NCBI GenBank assembly: GCA_000158155.1 | Contig: DS999409.1 | Location: 171,257 to 235,256 of the forward strand | DNA length: 64,000 nt | DNA from: a gamma proteobacterium NOR5-3 | Lineage (GTDB): Bacteria > Pseudomonadota > Gammaproteobacteria > Pseudomonadales > Halieaceae | Direction of reading: 5' to 3' | Shown: piece by piece, positions 36,401 to 43,850 of the stretch | Position numbering within the stretch: the stretch's first letter is position 1 | How the letters are laid out: the number at the start of each line of letters is the position of its first letter | Program-made: the position numbers and the translations under genes | The notes under the pieces: model-generated | What the model was told of the DNA's origin: nothing | Databases searched by the model: none | Seen by the model: the letters and a program-made list of their open reading frames with translations, nothing else

Positions 36401-37597
36401 GGTGGGATCAGTGCTTCCGTATCGGAAGCGCTCGTTGGGGAAGTCGTCACGTTCGATGTTGAGCTGTTGAACGCCGGTGGTGCCGCCGCGCCCAATCTCG
36501 CCGTGGTCGAGCAGTTGCCTGGCAATGTGGAAATCGTTTCGGCAAATGCAGGTGGCGTGATCGACGCTGGTGCGAGCACGGTTACCTGGAACGTTGGAAA
36601 TTTTGCACAGGCAGACGGTTTGGCATCTCTTGAGGTTGAAGTCAGGACGCTTTCGCTCTCGGCCAGCATCGAGGCGGTCGCGACGGTCACTTTCGACCCG
36701 TCCCAGAGCGGAACGTTGAGGAAGTCTCTTCCCGTGCGGGCACCGGCACCAGGCAATGTCCCAGTCCTGACCCTCGATGTCGGCGTCATTGATTTTGGAG
36801 ATGTGGAGAGTGGCGGTCGCAGCGCGGTCCAGACTGTCTCCCTGCTAAACACGGGCACCGCGCCATTGGACATTACCGGGGTCGGGTCGGCCAGCGCTCC
36901 GTTCGCTCTCACCGGGGGTAGCTGTGGAACGCCGCCTTTCACCCTGGCCCCGGGTGCCAATTGCACCCTGGCCTATAGCTTCAGCCCCGCCACGAGCGGA
37001 GCGGTCAGCCAGGCCATCGACATCAGCAGCAATGCCGCGGGCAGCCCGATCACGCTCTCGCTTCAGGGGGCTGGCATTGATCTGATCCGCAGTTTCAGCG
37101 GACCTCTGCCGTCGGGTACAACGGGAACCCTCAGCTTCATTACCCAGGATCCGCGCTGTGCGTTCGTCGGCACGCCCCAGTTTATCCCGGCAAGCGCAGC
37201 AGCGGGTGCACCATCTAACCTGGAGCTTCTCGACGGCCTGACGCGGTTCACCATAGGGAACTGCCAGCCTGGCGCATCCGTGACGGTAGACATCGACTAT
37301 GGCGTGCCCGTGCCGGATGGCACACAGGTCTGGAAGGTCGGAGCGCCCTGGCGTGCCCTGGCGACATCACTTGGTGCTACATCCGTAAGCTACTCCCTTA
37401 CCGATGGTGGCGCTGACGATGAGGATGGGACGGTAGATGGGACCATTGTGGACCCCGCAGGTGCCGGCCGTCTCGTAGGCGCCAGCCAGCCCCCGGAATC
37501 CATTCCGACCCTTCCGTTGTGGGCGTTCCTGCTGCTTGTTGGTTTATTGGCCTGGCTGGCACATGCGGGGGTTACCACGCGTCGCTGCGTGCGGTGA
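33428..37597 (+). CDS. secreted DUF11-repeat protein with choice-of-anchor domains and canonical IPTL-CTERM
   Basis: The product has 1389 residues. The start follows GGGAG and gives a signal peptide MFARFFCIVISVALSAAALA. Nine DUF11-type repeats run to about residue 1105 (motifs 'SYTLxYxNxG', 'LPxxTxFVSAS', 'VxWxLGDL'). Residues about 1111-1215 (DVGVIDFGDVESGG...APLDITGVG...NCTLAYSFSP) are an ASPM/SPD-2/Hydin or choice-of-anchor D-like domain. Residues about 1220-1347 (GPLPSGTTGTLSF, LTRFTIGNCQPG, VPDGTQVWK, LTDGGADDEDGTVDG) fit choice-of-anchor U. The end SIPTLPLWAFLLLVGLLAWL followed by a tail with TTRRCVR is a canonical IPTL-CTERM signal recognised by exosortase H. It is probably surface anchored. 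Its 3' end abuts the 102-bp att repeat at 37606. Confidence 0.88.
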   Translation: MFARFFCIVISVALSAAALAAPSPRFTNLELESFPNPAVAGEELTFRLTATRGQTACPRVVLSLNLPPGVTFVDAPAGGSESGGVVTWDRFTLPSNKTVTRTATVRVPTSVSGSGLSATASLSGSRCSAGDSPPSVPVDPPVALPVVTLSKTASVDVAEPGETFSYTLRYANEGEGLATGVAITDTLPAGTQFVSASSGGTHAGGTVTWDIGDIEPNTGGSVVVEVELGAVADGAVLSNGAQLASNEVPVVDADPVDVTVTTNPVLSLQMTAAEDTVDAGGFAVFTLSYENIGTGVATGLVLENTLPAGLTLVSDSGNAQVTGSVVTWMLPDLPAGQGGSVTVTASVDTPVADATELINAATLSFDQGSPDSADALVTVVSGPALEIEKTASADVVEAGGTLSYTLTYRNIGFDVATPLIVVDDLPNETQFVSASPAPDSVSNGIALWSLGDLPAGGEGSIIVTVSVDSPLPNGTELLNAAYAIANGVPDPASDALTTLVVSEPVLEISKEASVQDVLPGDTLTYTIRYGNAGTDVAPNAVILDLLPDDVTFVSASGGGNYVASSNSVGWGLGDLDAGVQGSQTVKVQVKDPLPDGTRLVNISAILANGAQDQTALSSVNVSSNPDLELTVNSNPASVVSAGESVSYTLRLANRGSDTAQNVTIVDQLSPGSAPSAISPTGSYDSTANTIIWQIPSLAPGAAQAFDYTIPVAVGTSNGTELVNTASAVADNAPNVSAVSVVEVTSSPRLSLALTGPANASAGDSLTYTLSYENTGNAAAADASLASPLVPPLTFVSASAGGSEAGSVVNWDLGVIPAGGSGSVELVLQVPAGTPGSTSLVAKASLGASGAAPISDSLTTKLKSQAELEVRIKAAPDPVSAGDNVVFDITASNVGNADATSVQLEATVPPSSGFVVASDGGFYDNTTELVQWTIGTLPAGDTLTRSFTVSAPAPGGAPDGTSLASLVSLDADNAAAVSDAAKVRVSSSPLVFGGISASVSEALVGEVVTFDVELLNAGGAAAPNLAVVEQLPGNVEIVSANAGGVIDAGASTVTWNVGNFAQADGLASLEVEVRTLSLSASIEAVATVTFDPSQSGTLRKSLPVRAPAPGNVPVLTLDVGVIDFGDVESGGRSAVQTVSLLNTGTAPLDITGVGSASAPFALTGGSCGTPPFTLAPGANCTLAYSFSPATSGAVSQAIDISSNAAGSPITLSLQGAGIDLIRSFSGPLPSGTTGTLSFITQDPRCAFVGTPQFIPASAAAGAPSNLELLDGLTRFTIGNCQPGASVTVDIDYGVPVPDGTQVWKVGAPWRALATSLGATSVSYSLTDGGADDEDGTVDGTIVDPAGAGRLVGASQPPESIPTLPLWAFLLLVGLLAWLAHAGVTTRRCVR

Positions 37598-37605
37598 TCT
37601 GGGAG

Positions 37606-37707
37606 CCACCGACCCATAGTCGAATGGTCAAACCCATAGAAAAGCTATAAAAATCAAGAAGATGGTGGGCCCAGTAGGACTTGAACCTACGACCAATCGA
37701 TTATGAG
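37606..37707 (-). repeat. 102-bp left attachment repeat (tRNA-Ile2 3' half plus downstream flank)
   Basis: It is identical at 101 of 102 positions to 61737-61838. It begins CCACCGACCCATAGTCGAAT and ends inside the anticodon loop (TTATGAG). The 3'-half tRNA part is 37663-37707. Because 57 bp of sequence downstream of the tRNA CCA end are also shared, this is a clean direct duplication bounding an integrated element. Outside the repeat, the flanks differ completely. Confidence 0.9.
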
Positions 37708-37988
37708 AATGGGGGAGAGGCCGCGTCGGGTGCTGCAAGGGCAAGAAACGTAAGGGCTTTTCTGCTCGCGCTATTGCTTCCGTGCCGAAACCGAACGTAT
37801 CCCGAACCCGTCCGAGGTCGGACTGTGGCAGCCGCTGCCGTAAGCCGAAGATTGCTAACGGATTTCTGCAAACCGAACACCGAACCAGGGCCGAACGGGT
37901 GGCTTCGGAGCAGCGCGCGTCCCCGAAAGCGGACGTCTATCAACCGCAGGCTGACCGGCAGGAATCGGCCAGAGGCGGTCGCTCTGGC

Positions 37989-38345
37989 TCAATCCAAATA
38001 CTCCCAAGTGTTAGCGCCATCGAACCGACGAACTTCGACATCGTTTACCATCTGTTCCGACATCATATTCAAATTTACCCCGACACGGTCAGAGTTTGCT
38101 TTAGTTGTGCTGGTGTAGTGAGTAACGCATCCACATTGAGTACAACGATGGAAGTCAATGTACTGATCGCCCCATCGATACGTTTCCGTTGGCAAATCAG
38201 AGCTAACCGTGACAGTTTGCTCCGTACAAAAAGCCCATATTGCGGCATAGCGACGACACATAGAGCAGTTACACTGTGTCGCGTTTTTCGGTAGCTCTGA
38301 TACTTCGATCTTCACCGCACCGCAGTGGCATCTCCCTTCAATCAT
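37989..38345 (-). CDS. GFA-family (glutathione-dependent formaldehyde-activating-like) protein
   Basis: The 118-residue product begins MIEGRCHCGAVKIEVSELP and has the GFA/CENP-V zinc-site pattern: CHC near residue 6, CNCSMCRR near residue 25 and HRCTQCGC near residue 66, with the Cys set complete. GFA-family proteins bind two zinc ions. The best-studied member speeds formation of S-hydroxymethylglutathione from formaldehyde and glutathione; most family members have unknown substrates. It is the first gene inside the left end of the 24-kb island and faces left, towards the att repeat. Nothing around it indicates a metabolic pathway. Confidence 0.8.
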   Translation of the reverse strand: MIEGRCHCGAVKIEVSELPKNATQCNCSMCRRYAAIWAFCTEQTVTVSSDLPTETYRWGDQYIDFHRCTQCGCVTHYTSTTKANSDRVGVNLNMMSEQMVNDVEVRRFDGANTWEYLD

Positions 38346-38652
38346 CGATTTCTACCGTCTAGTGTTTAAGGTCTATCTTAGTTCCGATATAGCTGAGAAG
38401 CGAACGACGGCAATGGGTCGAAAGCGGAAGTTCGCATCGCGTCTGGCAAACGTCCGCTTACCGGCAGCCCTCTCACTCGCATACCGCTCCCGACACTGCC
38501 CCACGATCTCCTCCTCCCGCTTGGTCCCGGGCTCCGGAGCCTCTACCAGAGCTCCTACACACTCCTGCTGCTCAGACGCGTCGGGCCTTAGTGAAGCCAT
38601 AGCCGCCGCAGCTCTCACATTTGAAGGTATTTGTAGATACGAGCTAGAGGTT
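38346..38652. other. gene-free 307 bp
   Basis: No supported gene. A possible frame opposite (38373-38675) has low-complexity, repetitive residues without homology, so I do not call it. Nothing else was recognised. Confidence 0.45.
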
Positions 38653-39144
38653 TCAGAACTGAGGCTCGCGTTCATGGGACGGTTCCCAGGTCACAAGAAG
38701 CTCCGCCCATGCTCGCTCGTAGGAAGAGCGCAGAAATGATCGACGGTGCTCTTGGCTCCTGCCTGTCTGGGTAATCAGTGTTTCTCGGAGGTGATGGTTG
38801 CTGCCAATAAGATACTCGTTGCGCTTGTTCAGACGTTCTAGGAGCCGCTGTGTCGGTAGCTGGACGAACTTCCCCCTTGGCCCGCGATTGCAATCTTGGC
38901 AGGCAAGGACAAGGTTCCAGACGCCATTGAGGTCGGCCTCCGGAAACCGTGCTTTCAAAACATGAGGCAGGAAATGGTCCACATCGGGGAATGCCTCGGT
39001 CCCTGATAGAGGGATTTTCTTGAGCGCATTGGCGGCACCATCACTACCGATCAACAGGGGGCTGCCGTATGGATTTCTGGTCATTCCGAAGCCTCTTTCT
39101 TGATCCACGTCGTTAAGCCAACAAAGCCTACTGTGATTTCGCAC
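38653..39144 (-). CDS. HNH endonuclease-like protein, probably truncated
   Basis: The 163-residue product contains FPDVDHFLPHVLKARFPEAD followed by NGVWNLVLACQDCNRGPRGK, the DH...N...CxxC arrangement of an HNH nuclease (catalytic His in VDHF, Asn in NLVL, zinc-type Cys in CQDC). The HNH signature begins only about 50 residues from the start. The upstream part, which in many related proteins is a longer recognition or helicase-linked domain, is missing, so it looks like a C-terminal fragment. An ATG giving MTRNPYGSPLLIGSDG at residue 21 is an alternative start. If active it could be a restriction or mobile nuclease; its position next to the island edge fits either a defence gene or a homing remnant. 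Confidence 0.62.
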   Translation of the reverse strand: MRNHSRLCWLNDVDQERGFGMTRNPYGSPLLIGSDGAANALKKIPLSGTEAFPDVDHFLPHVLKARFPEADLNGVWNLVLACQDCNRGPRGKFVQLPTQRLLERLNKRNEYLIGSNHHLRETLITQTGRSQEHRRSFLRSSYERAWAELLVTWEPSHEREPQF

Positions 39145-39538
39145 GAAGCCAAGTTATTCGTGGAGACGTGTTGCACCAGACCATATGTGAGGCAGTCTGC
39201 AGGAGCAGGTTCTTGCGGGGAAGAGGCAGCAGGGAAGGTTGCGGAGTGGAGCAGGTCGGAAAAGAGTGCTTCCTGGCGGGCCAGTGAGGGCGTTGTTTGT
39301 GGGTAGGATTCAGTTTGCAGTGGGGCGTGTCCTGGGTTTCTTCACTCACTAGGCAGGTTGCCTCTGTCGTTATTTCCTATCGAAAGCTTGGTTTTGACGC
39401 CCTGCGGTGACCTCCTTCGATGGTTGGCGCGTTCGGTCATGTGGTTGGCAAGGATAATCGGGTGCTGCGGGCGGCTTTTCCCGATACTAGGTCTGTACCG
39501 CAATGAGCGGACCCGACAGACAAATCGTGGAGATAAGC
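39145..39538. other. gene-free 394 bp
   Basis: Two weak opposing frames exist but have no recognisable features. The region includes the ribosome site GGAG (39529) of the next gene, followed by the GTG at 39539. Confidence 0.4.
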
Positions 39539-39934
39539 GTGAAAAAGATCATCTTAGCAAGCGTAGCAAGCCTAGTGCTTTCCGCCGGTGCCGCCGCGGA
39601 AGAAAAGGGTATCTGTGACTATCGTCCGAGCAAGCTTGTTGGCTCGGCTGGCGCAGCGACCGTAGCTGGTGTGGGCGGTGCAGTGGGTAGCGCCGGTGCG
39701 ACCGGGTCAGCGTTTGGCCTGTATAGCATTACGCATGCCACGACCGGAGCCGCGATGGTCGGCTCAACAGCTGGAGGAGCCTCTGCAGCCGGCACGGTCG
39801 GCATAATGGGCGGCACCGCGGGAGCGCTGGGGTCGACAGCCGCGGTAGTGCTCAATCCGCTTGTCTGGGCGCCTGCACTCGCGGTTGCCGCGACAGCTGT
39901 TGCGTATGAAGGCGCATGTTGGGTCGCCGACTAA
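39539..39934 (+). CDS. Gly/Ala-rich exported or membrane protein (glycine-zipper-like)
   Basis: 131 residues from the GTG at 39539, chosen because GTGGAG lies seven bases upstream and the product then starts with a clean leader MKKIILASVASLVLSAGAAA. The ATG 36 bases upstream would place the leader inside the protein. The mature part (CDYRPSKL, then 90 residues) is a dense run of Gly, Ala and Ser with GxxxG spacing, e.g. GSAGAATVAGVGGAVGSAGA, ending NPLVWAPALAVAATAVAYEG. This pattern is seen in membrane-inserting glycine-zipper proteins and in some toxins. No family is recognised. Two Cys (CDYR and EGACW) bracket the mature part. Role unknown; compare the related-looking gene at 42275-42937. 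Confidence 0.6.
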   Translation: MKKIILASVASLVLSAGAAAEEKGICDYRPSKLVGSAGAATVAGVGGAVGSAGATGSAFGLYSITHATTGAAMVGSTAGGASAAGTVGIMGGTAGALGSTAAVVLNPLVWAPALAVAATAVAYEGACWVAD

Positions 39935-40183
39935 GTAGCGAATTCTCAGATTATTCTCAAAGAGCAACCCCAGCGGGCGGTGGGGCACATAACACCCGTA
40001 GTTAGCAACCAACAAACAAAGCTGACGAAGGGGACGGGGCGTGCAAAGGAAACCGACGTGGGTTGTCGGTTAGAAGCTGAGAGGCGGGCGCATGCTCTTG
40101 ACCTGAAGGCCCTCCTACCGGGGTGCTGACGGACAGCCGGGAAAGACCGGTGTTTTACTGCACTGCATCAAAGGAGGTGGTAA

Positions 40184-40744
40184 GTGGAAATGCTTATTGT
40201 AGTGATTTGGTTGATCCTCATTCTCAAAATATTGGACGGATTTGCTGAGGACCGGCGTGAGAAGCGGGTAGAAGAATATGCGCGGCTCGCGTCATTGCCT
40301 GATGCAGAGCGGGCAAGGGAGCTGCAAAAGAAACATGCGGAAGAGCGGCATAAAACAGAGCAAAAAGGCTTAGAAGTTCGTCGTTCTTATCGACAGATGT
40401 TGAAGGAGAAAAAGCTTAAAGCTGAGAAAAGAGCTGCTGACGCCCCAATGCATGACGCGCTACTCAAAAAACTGGCGCTTTTTTTGTCTCTTGCGATCTT
40501 TGTCGTGCTGGGCTTTTCGGTTTTAAGTAGCAACTGGGGAGAGCAACGCCATACTCAAAGACAGGAAGCGATAAACAGTCTTGCTGTTTGTTTAGAGCTG
40601 AACCGGACAGCACCAAAAGAATGCAATGAAGCTACATCAGCGGTGGATGCCGTTGCCCCTGACGTCGTAGCAACGATAGCTCGCATAGCGGAATCAAAGC
40701 AGGATGTAGGTGAGCTCATTCATTACTTACGCGTGGTCGATTGA
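40184..40744 (+). CDS. two-TM protein with charged linker
   Basis: 186 residues starting at the GTG at 40184, seven bases after an AGGAGG. An N-terminal hydrophobic segment (residues 1-20, MEMLIVVIWLILILKILDGF) is followed by a strongly charged helical stretch rich in Glu, Lys and Arg (about 25-95), a second hydrophobic segment (about 100-120, LFLSLAIFVVLGFSVLSSNW) and a C-terminal polar domain of about 65 residues with two Cys. Predicted topology puts the charged linker in the cytoplasm and the C-terminus outside, or the reverse. I recognise no family. It lies between the Gly-rich gene and a leftward AraC regulator. Confidence 0.6.
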   Translation: MEMLIVVIWLILILKILDGFAEDRREKRVEEYARLASLPDAERARELQKKHAEERHKTEQKGLEVRRSYRQMLKEKKLKAEKRAADAPMHDALLKKLALFLSLAIFVVLGFSVLSSNWGEQRHTQRQEAINSLAVCLELNRTAPKECNEATSAVDAVAPDVVATIARIAESKQDVGELIHYLRVVD

Positions 40745-40762
40745 GAATATCCCCGCCTACCC

Positions 40763-41746
40763 TCAGGCACGCGCCTCACTCGGCGTCTGACCAGTCCAGC
40801 GCTTATAAGCCCGGGTAAATGATGTCTGGTCCGAGAAGCCCAGCGAGAACGCGATCTGCGTGATGCTCTGGCTCTCAGCCAGATAGGCATCCGCCAGCTT
40901 CTGACGAGTCTTGTCCATCACTGCTTTGAAGGTTGTGCCCTCAGCCTGCAGCTGCCGGTTCAGGGTCCGGTTACTCACATGCAAGTCGGCCGCGACGGTC
41001 TCGCTGGCTACCCGCCCGGACGCCAGCCGCTCGGTGATGGCTGCCTGGACCCGCTCCACAACCTTGCTGCGGTCCAGTTGAGCCAGGTAGCGCACGGTCT
41101 CCTGGTCAATCATCGCGGCAATGGCCTTGTTCCCGCCGGGCAGCGGCTCGTCGAGCATGGCCTGGGGCAGCACGATGCCATCCACGTCGGCATCAAAGCG
41201 CACAGTGCATTTAAAGTAGCTGAAGTATGCGGACTGCTCAGGCGGCGCAGAGTGAAAGAGCAGAATCTCGCTCGGATTGAAGTCATCGCCACAGCTGATG
41301 CGGCAGAGCTTGACCAGGGTGCTCAGCAGCGAATCGGCGAGCGCCGGGAGGGTAAACGCATGGCCGCGGTAGGAAAGCGAGACGAGAACTTGCCCGTCGT
41401 CGAGGTCTTTCACCTCCAGGGCCCCGCGTTCGATGAGCATATCGAAGTATTCCGAAGCCCGATGCAGAGCGCGCCGTAGGGAAACGCTGGCAAGCCAGGC
41501 GTAGCCGAGGGAGCCGAACATGGCCGGGCGCCAGTGCTCACCGTAATGCACCCCAAAGGCCGGGTCATGAATCCGTGTGCTGGCACGCAGCCAGGCCGCA
41601 TTGCAGGCCGCCACGGGAAGTCGCTCGTTGGACTCCCGTAGTTTCGCCGGGTCGATGCCTACGCTGTCGAAGATTTCTGCCGGATCTTCGCCATAGGACT
41701 CAATGAGAGTCCAGAGAGGGCGGATAGCGGTAGCCAAGGCTGTCAT
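40763..41746 (-). CDS. AraC-family regulator with arabinose-binding-like N-terminal domain
   Basis: 327 residues. The N-terminal domain (about 1-220) has the 'GIDPAKLRESNERLPVAACN' and 'YGEHWRPAMFGSLGYAWLAS' segments typical of the OruR/ArgR-like arabinose-binding domain. The C-terminal AraC DNA-binding domain (about 230-327) has helix-turn-helix units around GRVASETVAADLHVSNRTL, with RQLQAEGTTFKAVMDKTR, and ITQIAFSLGFSDQTSFTRAY, ending RWTGQTPSEARA. It is leftward, whereas the surrounding small genes are rightward, and no clear operon partner exists. It could activate adjacent genes in response to an unknown ligand. Confidence 0.88.
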   Translation of the reverse strand: MTALATAIRPLWTLIESYGEDPAEIFDSVGIDPAKLRESNERLPVAACNAAWLRASTRIHDPAFGVHYGEHWRPAMFGSLGYAWLASVSLRRALHRASEYFDMLIERGALEVKDLDDGQVLVSLSYRGHAFTLPALADSLLSTLVKLCRISCGDDFNPSEILLFHSAPPEQSAYFSYFKCTVRFDADVDGIVLPQAMLDEPLPGGNKAIAAMIDQETVRYLAQLDRSKVVERVQAAITERLASGRVASETVAADLHVSNRTLNRQLQAEGTTFKAVMDKTRQKLADAYLAESQSITQIAFSLGFSDQTSFTRAYKRWTGQTPSEARA

Positions 41747-41876
41747 GCGGTGTCTTACTCCTGCTCGTGTAGTTTTGATTCTGCCGTATCAGGCAGTAGA
41801 TGCAAGCAACCGCGGCGCAAATGGTCATGCGGACGGCGTAGTAGGCCGAGGCGGACAGTCGCGGCTACGCCACACT

Positions 41877-42140
41877 ATGCCCATGAATAAACAAACCTAC
41901 AGATCAACAAGCGACGCCTGTCCTTCTCGGGACTTTGCGGAAGCAACTCGGGCTGATGGCGGTGTTTACGTTGAGTCTCAAGAGTGGGACAGCGCGTTGC
42001 GCGCCTATCGTTCGACCACTGTATTGCTAAGCAGTGCAGAGGCAACGCAGCTGGCGTTTGACCTGATCAAGGCTGCGGGTAGTGAAGCCGACGCCTCGGC
42101 TTGGAAGGTCGCCATGTTCTTGATGGCAGACAAGGGATGA
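41877..42140 (+). CDS. small hypothetical protein
   Basis: 87 residues from the ATG at 41877 (a second ATG follows at 41883). The upstream in-frame extension to 41703 overlaps the AraC gene on the other strand and has low-quality composition, so I exclude it. Visible features: a polar first 40 residues, then a short helical segment SSAEATQLAFDLIKAAGSEA and the end SAWKVAMFLMADKG. No domain recognised. The composition and the strand (+) match the following Gly-rich and nuclease genes. Confidence 0.45.
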   Translation: MPMNKQTYRSTSDACPSRDFAEATRADGGVYVESQEWDSALRAYRSTTVLLSSAEATQLAFDLIKAAGSEADASAWKVAMFLMADKG

Positions 42141-42274
42141 GGTGTGCCGCAGATTGGCTTACCAGGTAATGACTGTGGCGGGGTTTGCCGAGTAGCGAAA
42201 TGGTATTCCGCGGACACTATGTATGTGCCGCGACGGGCGGGTAATAGAAAAAATGATAAACGGGAGAGCTTGAA

Positions 42275-42937
42275 ATGGGATTACTTAAACAAATTTTGAA
42301 CGCTGTCGCCAGTTTGTTTGGTCGAGCGAAGCATGGCACGAGGAGAGCTCTTGACGTCAACGGCGATGGATCCCTCGATCTTGCCGATGTTAAGGCAGCA
42401 GGGCGAGTAGTGGCCGACAATGGTGTCGCAATTTCCGGAACTGTTGGCGCGGCAGTTACTGTTGCAGCGGGCTCAGCCGCTGCCGGAGCTGCCGTTGGGT
42501 CCGCGATTGTTGGTGCGAAAGCAGCCGCTATTGGTTCTGCTGTAGCCACTGCTGCCGGCGCGACGGCGGGTGTTGTCGGTGGTCTGTGGGCAGGAACGGC
42601 GACCATTCCAGGTCTACTGGTCACTCAGATTGGCAGTTTGATCATAGTTGAAAGTGCAACACTCGTAACTGTAAGCGCGCCCGTAGTTGCAGCGTGGACT
42701 GGGACCGCTACCGTCGCGTCAGCCGCTGCCGAGGCTGCTACCGGATTCGTCGCTGGCTTGCCGTTGGTCAAGAGCGCAGCCGCCTACTCAGCAAAAGCTG
42801 CGGGCGATATCGTGATGATTGGAGGCGTCGCATTTAGTGTCAAAGCAGCGATTGTAGCGGGCCTTGTGCTCGCAGTCGTGATTGGGGGCGTGGCCTACTA
42901 TGTTCTTACTAAAGAAGGACAGCAGGCATATGCGTAA
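42275..42937 (+). CDS. EF-hand plus glycine-zipper membrane protein
   Basis: The product has 220 residues. After a short N-terminal amphipathic helix (MGLLKQILNAVASLFGRA) comes a near-perfect EF-hand/dockerin loop, DVNGDGSLDLAD (residues 27-38, acidic or polar at positions 1, 3, 5, 7, 9 and 12, Gly at 6). The rest is highly hydrophobic Gly/Ala/Val with GxxxG and AxxxG spacing (about 55-200), including GGLWAGTATIPGLLVTQIGS, and a last TM segment AIVAGLVLAVVIGGVAYYVL followed by a short tail. It has no classical signal peptide. A calcium-binding loop at the mouth of a membrane-inserting glycine-rich stretch could mark a Ca-sensitive pore or effector. No known family is recognised, so this is description only. 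Confidence 0.62.
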   Translation: MGLLKQILNAVASLFGRAKHGTRRALDVNGDGSLDLADVKAAGRVVADNGVAISGTVGAAVTVAAGSAAAGAAVGSAIVGAKAAAIGSAVATAAGATAGVVGGLWAGTATIPGLLVTQIGSLIIVESATLVTVSAPVVAAWTGTATVASAAAEAATGFVAGLPLVKSAAAYSAKAAGDIVMIGGVAFSVKAAIVAGLVLAVVIGGVAYYVLTKEGQQAYA

Positions 42938-42982
42938 CGCTGTGAGCAAAACCCAAATGATTCAACACGGAGGGCCTGAAGA

Positions 42983-43702
42983 GTGAGCAACTATCTCTAT
43001 GTCCAGCGGTACACTGATTTCAAAGGCCGAGAGCTCGTTTCCGATAAAAAAATTGGCGTGGCGCAAGACGTTACGATAAGAACTAAGGGGCTAAACGGAA
43101 CCTTGGGGCCAATAATGTATGAAACTGTGGCTGCCTGGGATCTTAACGGTAATGCAAAACCAATTGAATCTGCCATTCACACGATGCTCGCAGATAAACG
43201 CACACTTGGAGAGCATTTTGAGGACGAGGATGACTCTCTTGTCGAGGGGATCGACAAGCTGATGACTGCATTCGGTATCGAGCGCGCGAACTTTCCAAAT
43301 ATTGATATAAAGGTTAGGCGCTCCAACAATAAAGACGCTATTCGCGAACGCATTATTTCGGAGTTGCGCGAGGTATTGCCAGGTAATTTCGTTGTGAATC
43401 CGACTGGAGGCAACTTCATTCGAGTGGCTTACGAGGGAAATACGATTTACCTGTCCCATCGAGTGAATAGTGATCCCGTCTTTCAGATCGAGGGCAACAA
43501 TGTTGCCCGAATGGAGGAGATTGCAACTCAGTTGTTGGGTGAGCGATCGGCGGAATACTCCAATGGCACTCTGCGTTGGGAGCCAGCGTTCGAAGGGCTT
43601 AAGCAAGCACTGGAGGCAATTCTCAGGAACAACGTCGAGGTCCTTTGTGACGCGCCTGCTCTGAGCTCGGGGATATCAGAGAATCCAGAGTCTCGAGAGT
43701 AG
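42983..43702 (+). CDS. GIY-YIG-like (T5orf172-type) protein
   Basis: 239 residues from a GTG at 42983, preceded by GGAGGG. The N-terminal half reads YLYVQRYTDF, then DKKIGVAQDVTIRTKGLNGT, GPIMYETVAAWDLNG, KPIESAIHTMLADKRTLGEH and FEDED. The order of a KIG strand, Arg-turn, E near 'IESAIHTML' and final GE-x-F matches the T5orf172/GIY-YIG-like fold, with an uncertain catalytic Tyr. The C-terminal half (RIISELREVLPGNFVVNPTG...) has no recognised domain. If the match is right, it could be a sequence-specific nuclease or DNA-binding protein. It is 45 bases after the EF-hand gene and 148 bp before a PD-(D/E)xK protein, so a nuclease-rich unit is plausible. Confidence 0.55.
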   Translation: MSNYLYVQRYTDFKGRELVSDKKIGVAQDVTIRTKGLNGTLGPIMYETVAAWDLNGNAKPIESAIHTMLADKRTLGEHFEDEDDSLVEGIDKLMTAFGIERANFPNIDIKVRRSNNKDAIRERIISELREVLPGNFVVNPTGGNFIRVAYEGNTIYLSHRVNSDPVFQIEGNNVARMEEIATQLLGERSAEYSNGTLRWEPAFEGLKQALEAILRNNVEVLCDAPALSSGISENPESRE

Positions 43703-43850
43703 AACGTTAGATCCTAATTTGCTCATACTCCATGCACTGAAACTGGCCGCGTTAAAGTTGGTCGATAAAGTGCAGTCTTAAATGGGGCTCATAGCGTCCT
43801 GCTTTTGTTAGGCATGACGTTGAAGGCCCTACCAAAATCGAGGATTTTTG

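Noticed and set aside
37663-37707. A second functional tRNA at 37.7 kb, or at 1.3 kb
   Set aside because: Only the 3' half is present; the D-arm and 5' acceptor strand are missing, so neither folds into a tRNA.
37681-38294. Overlapping frames of 145 and 170 codons just inside the island
   Set aside because: They overlap the GFA gene on the other strand and have no ribosome site or recognisable domain.
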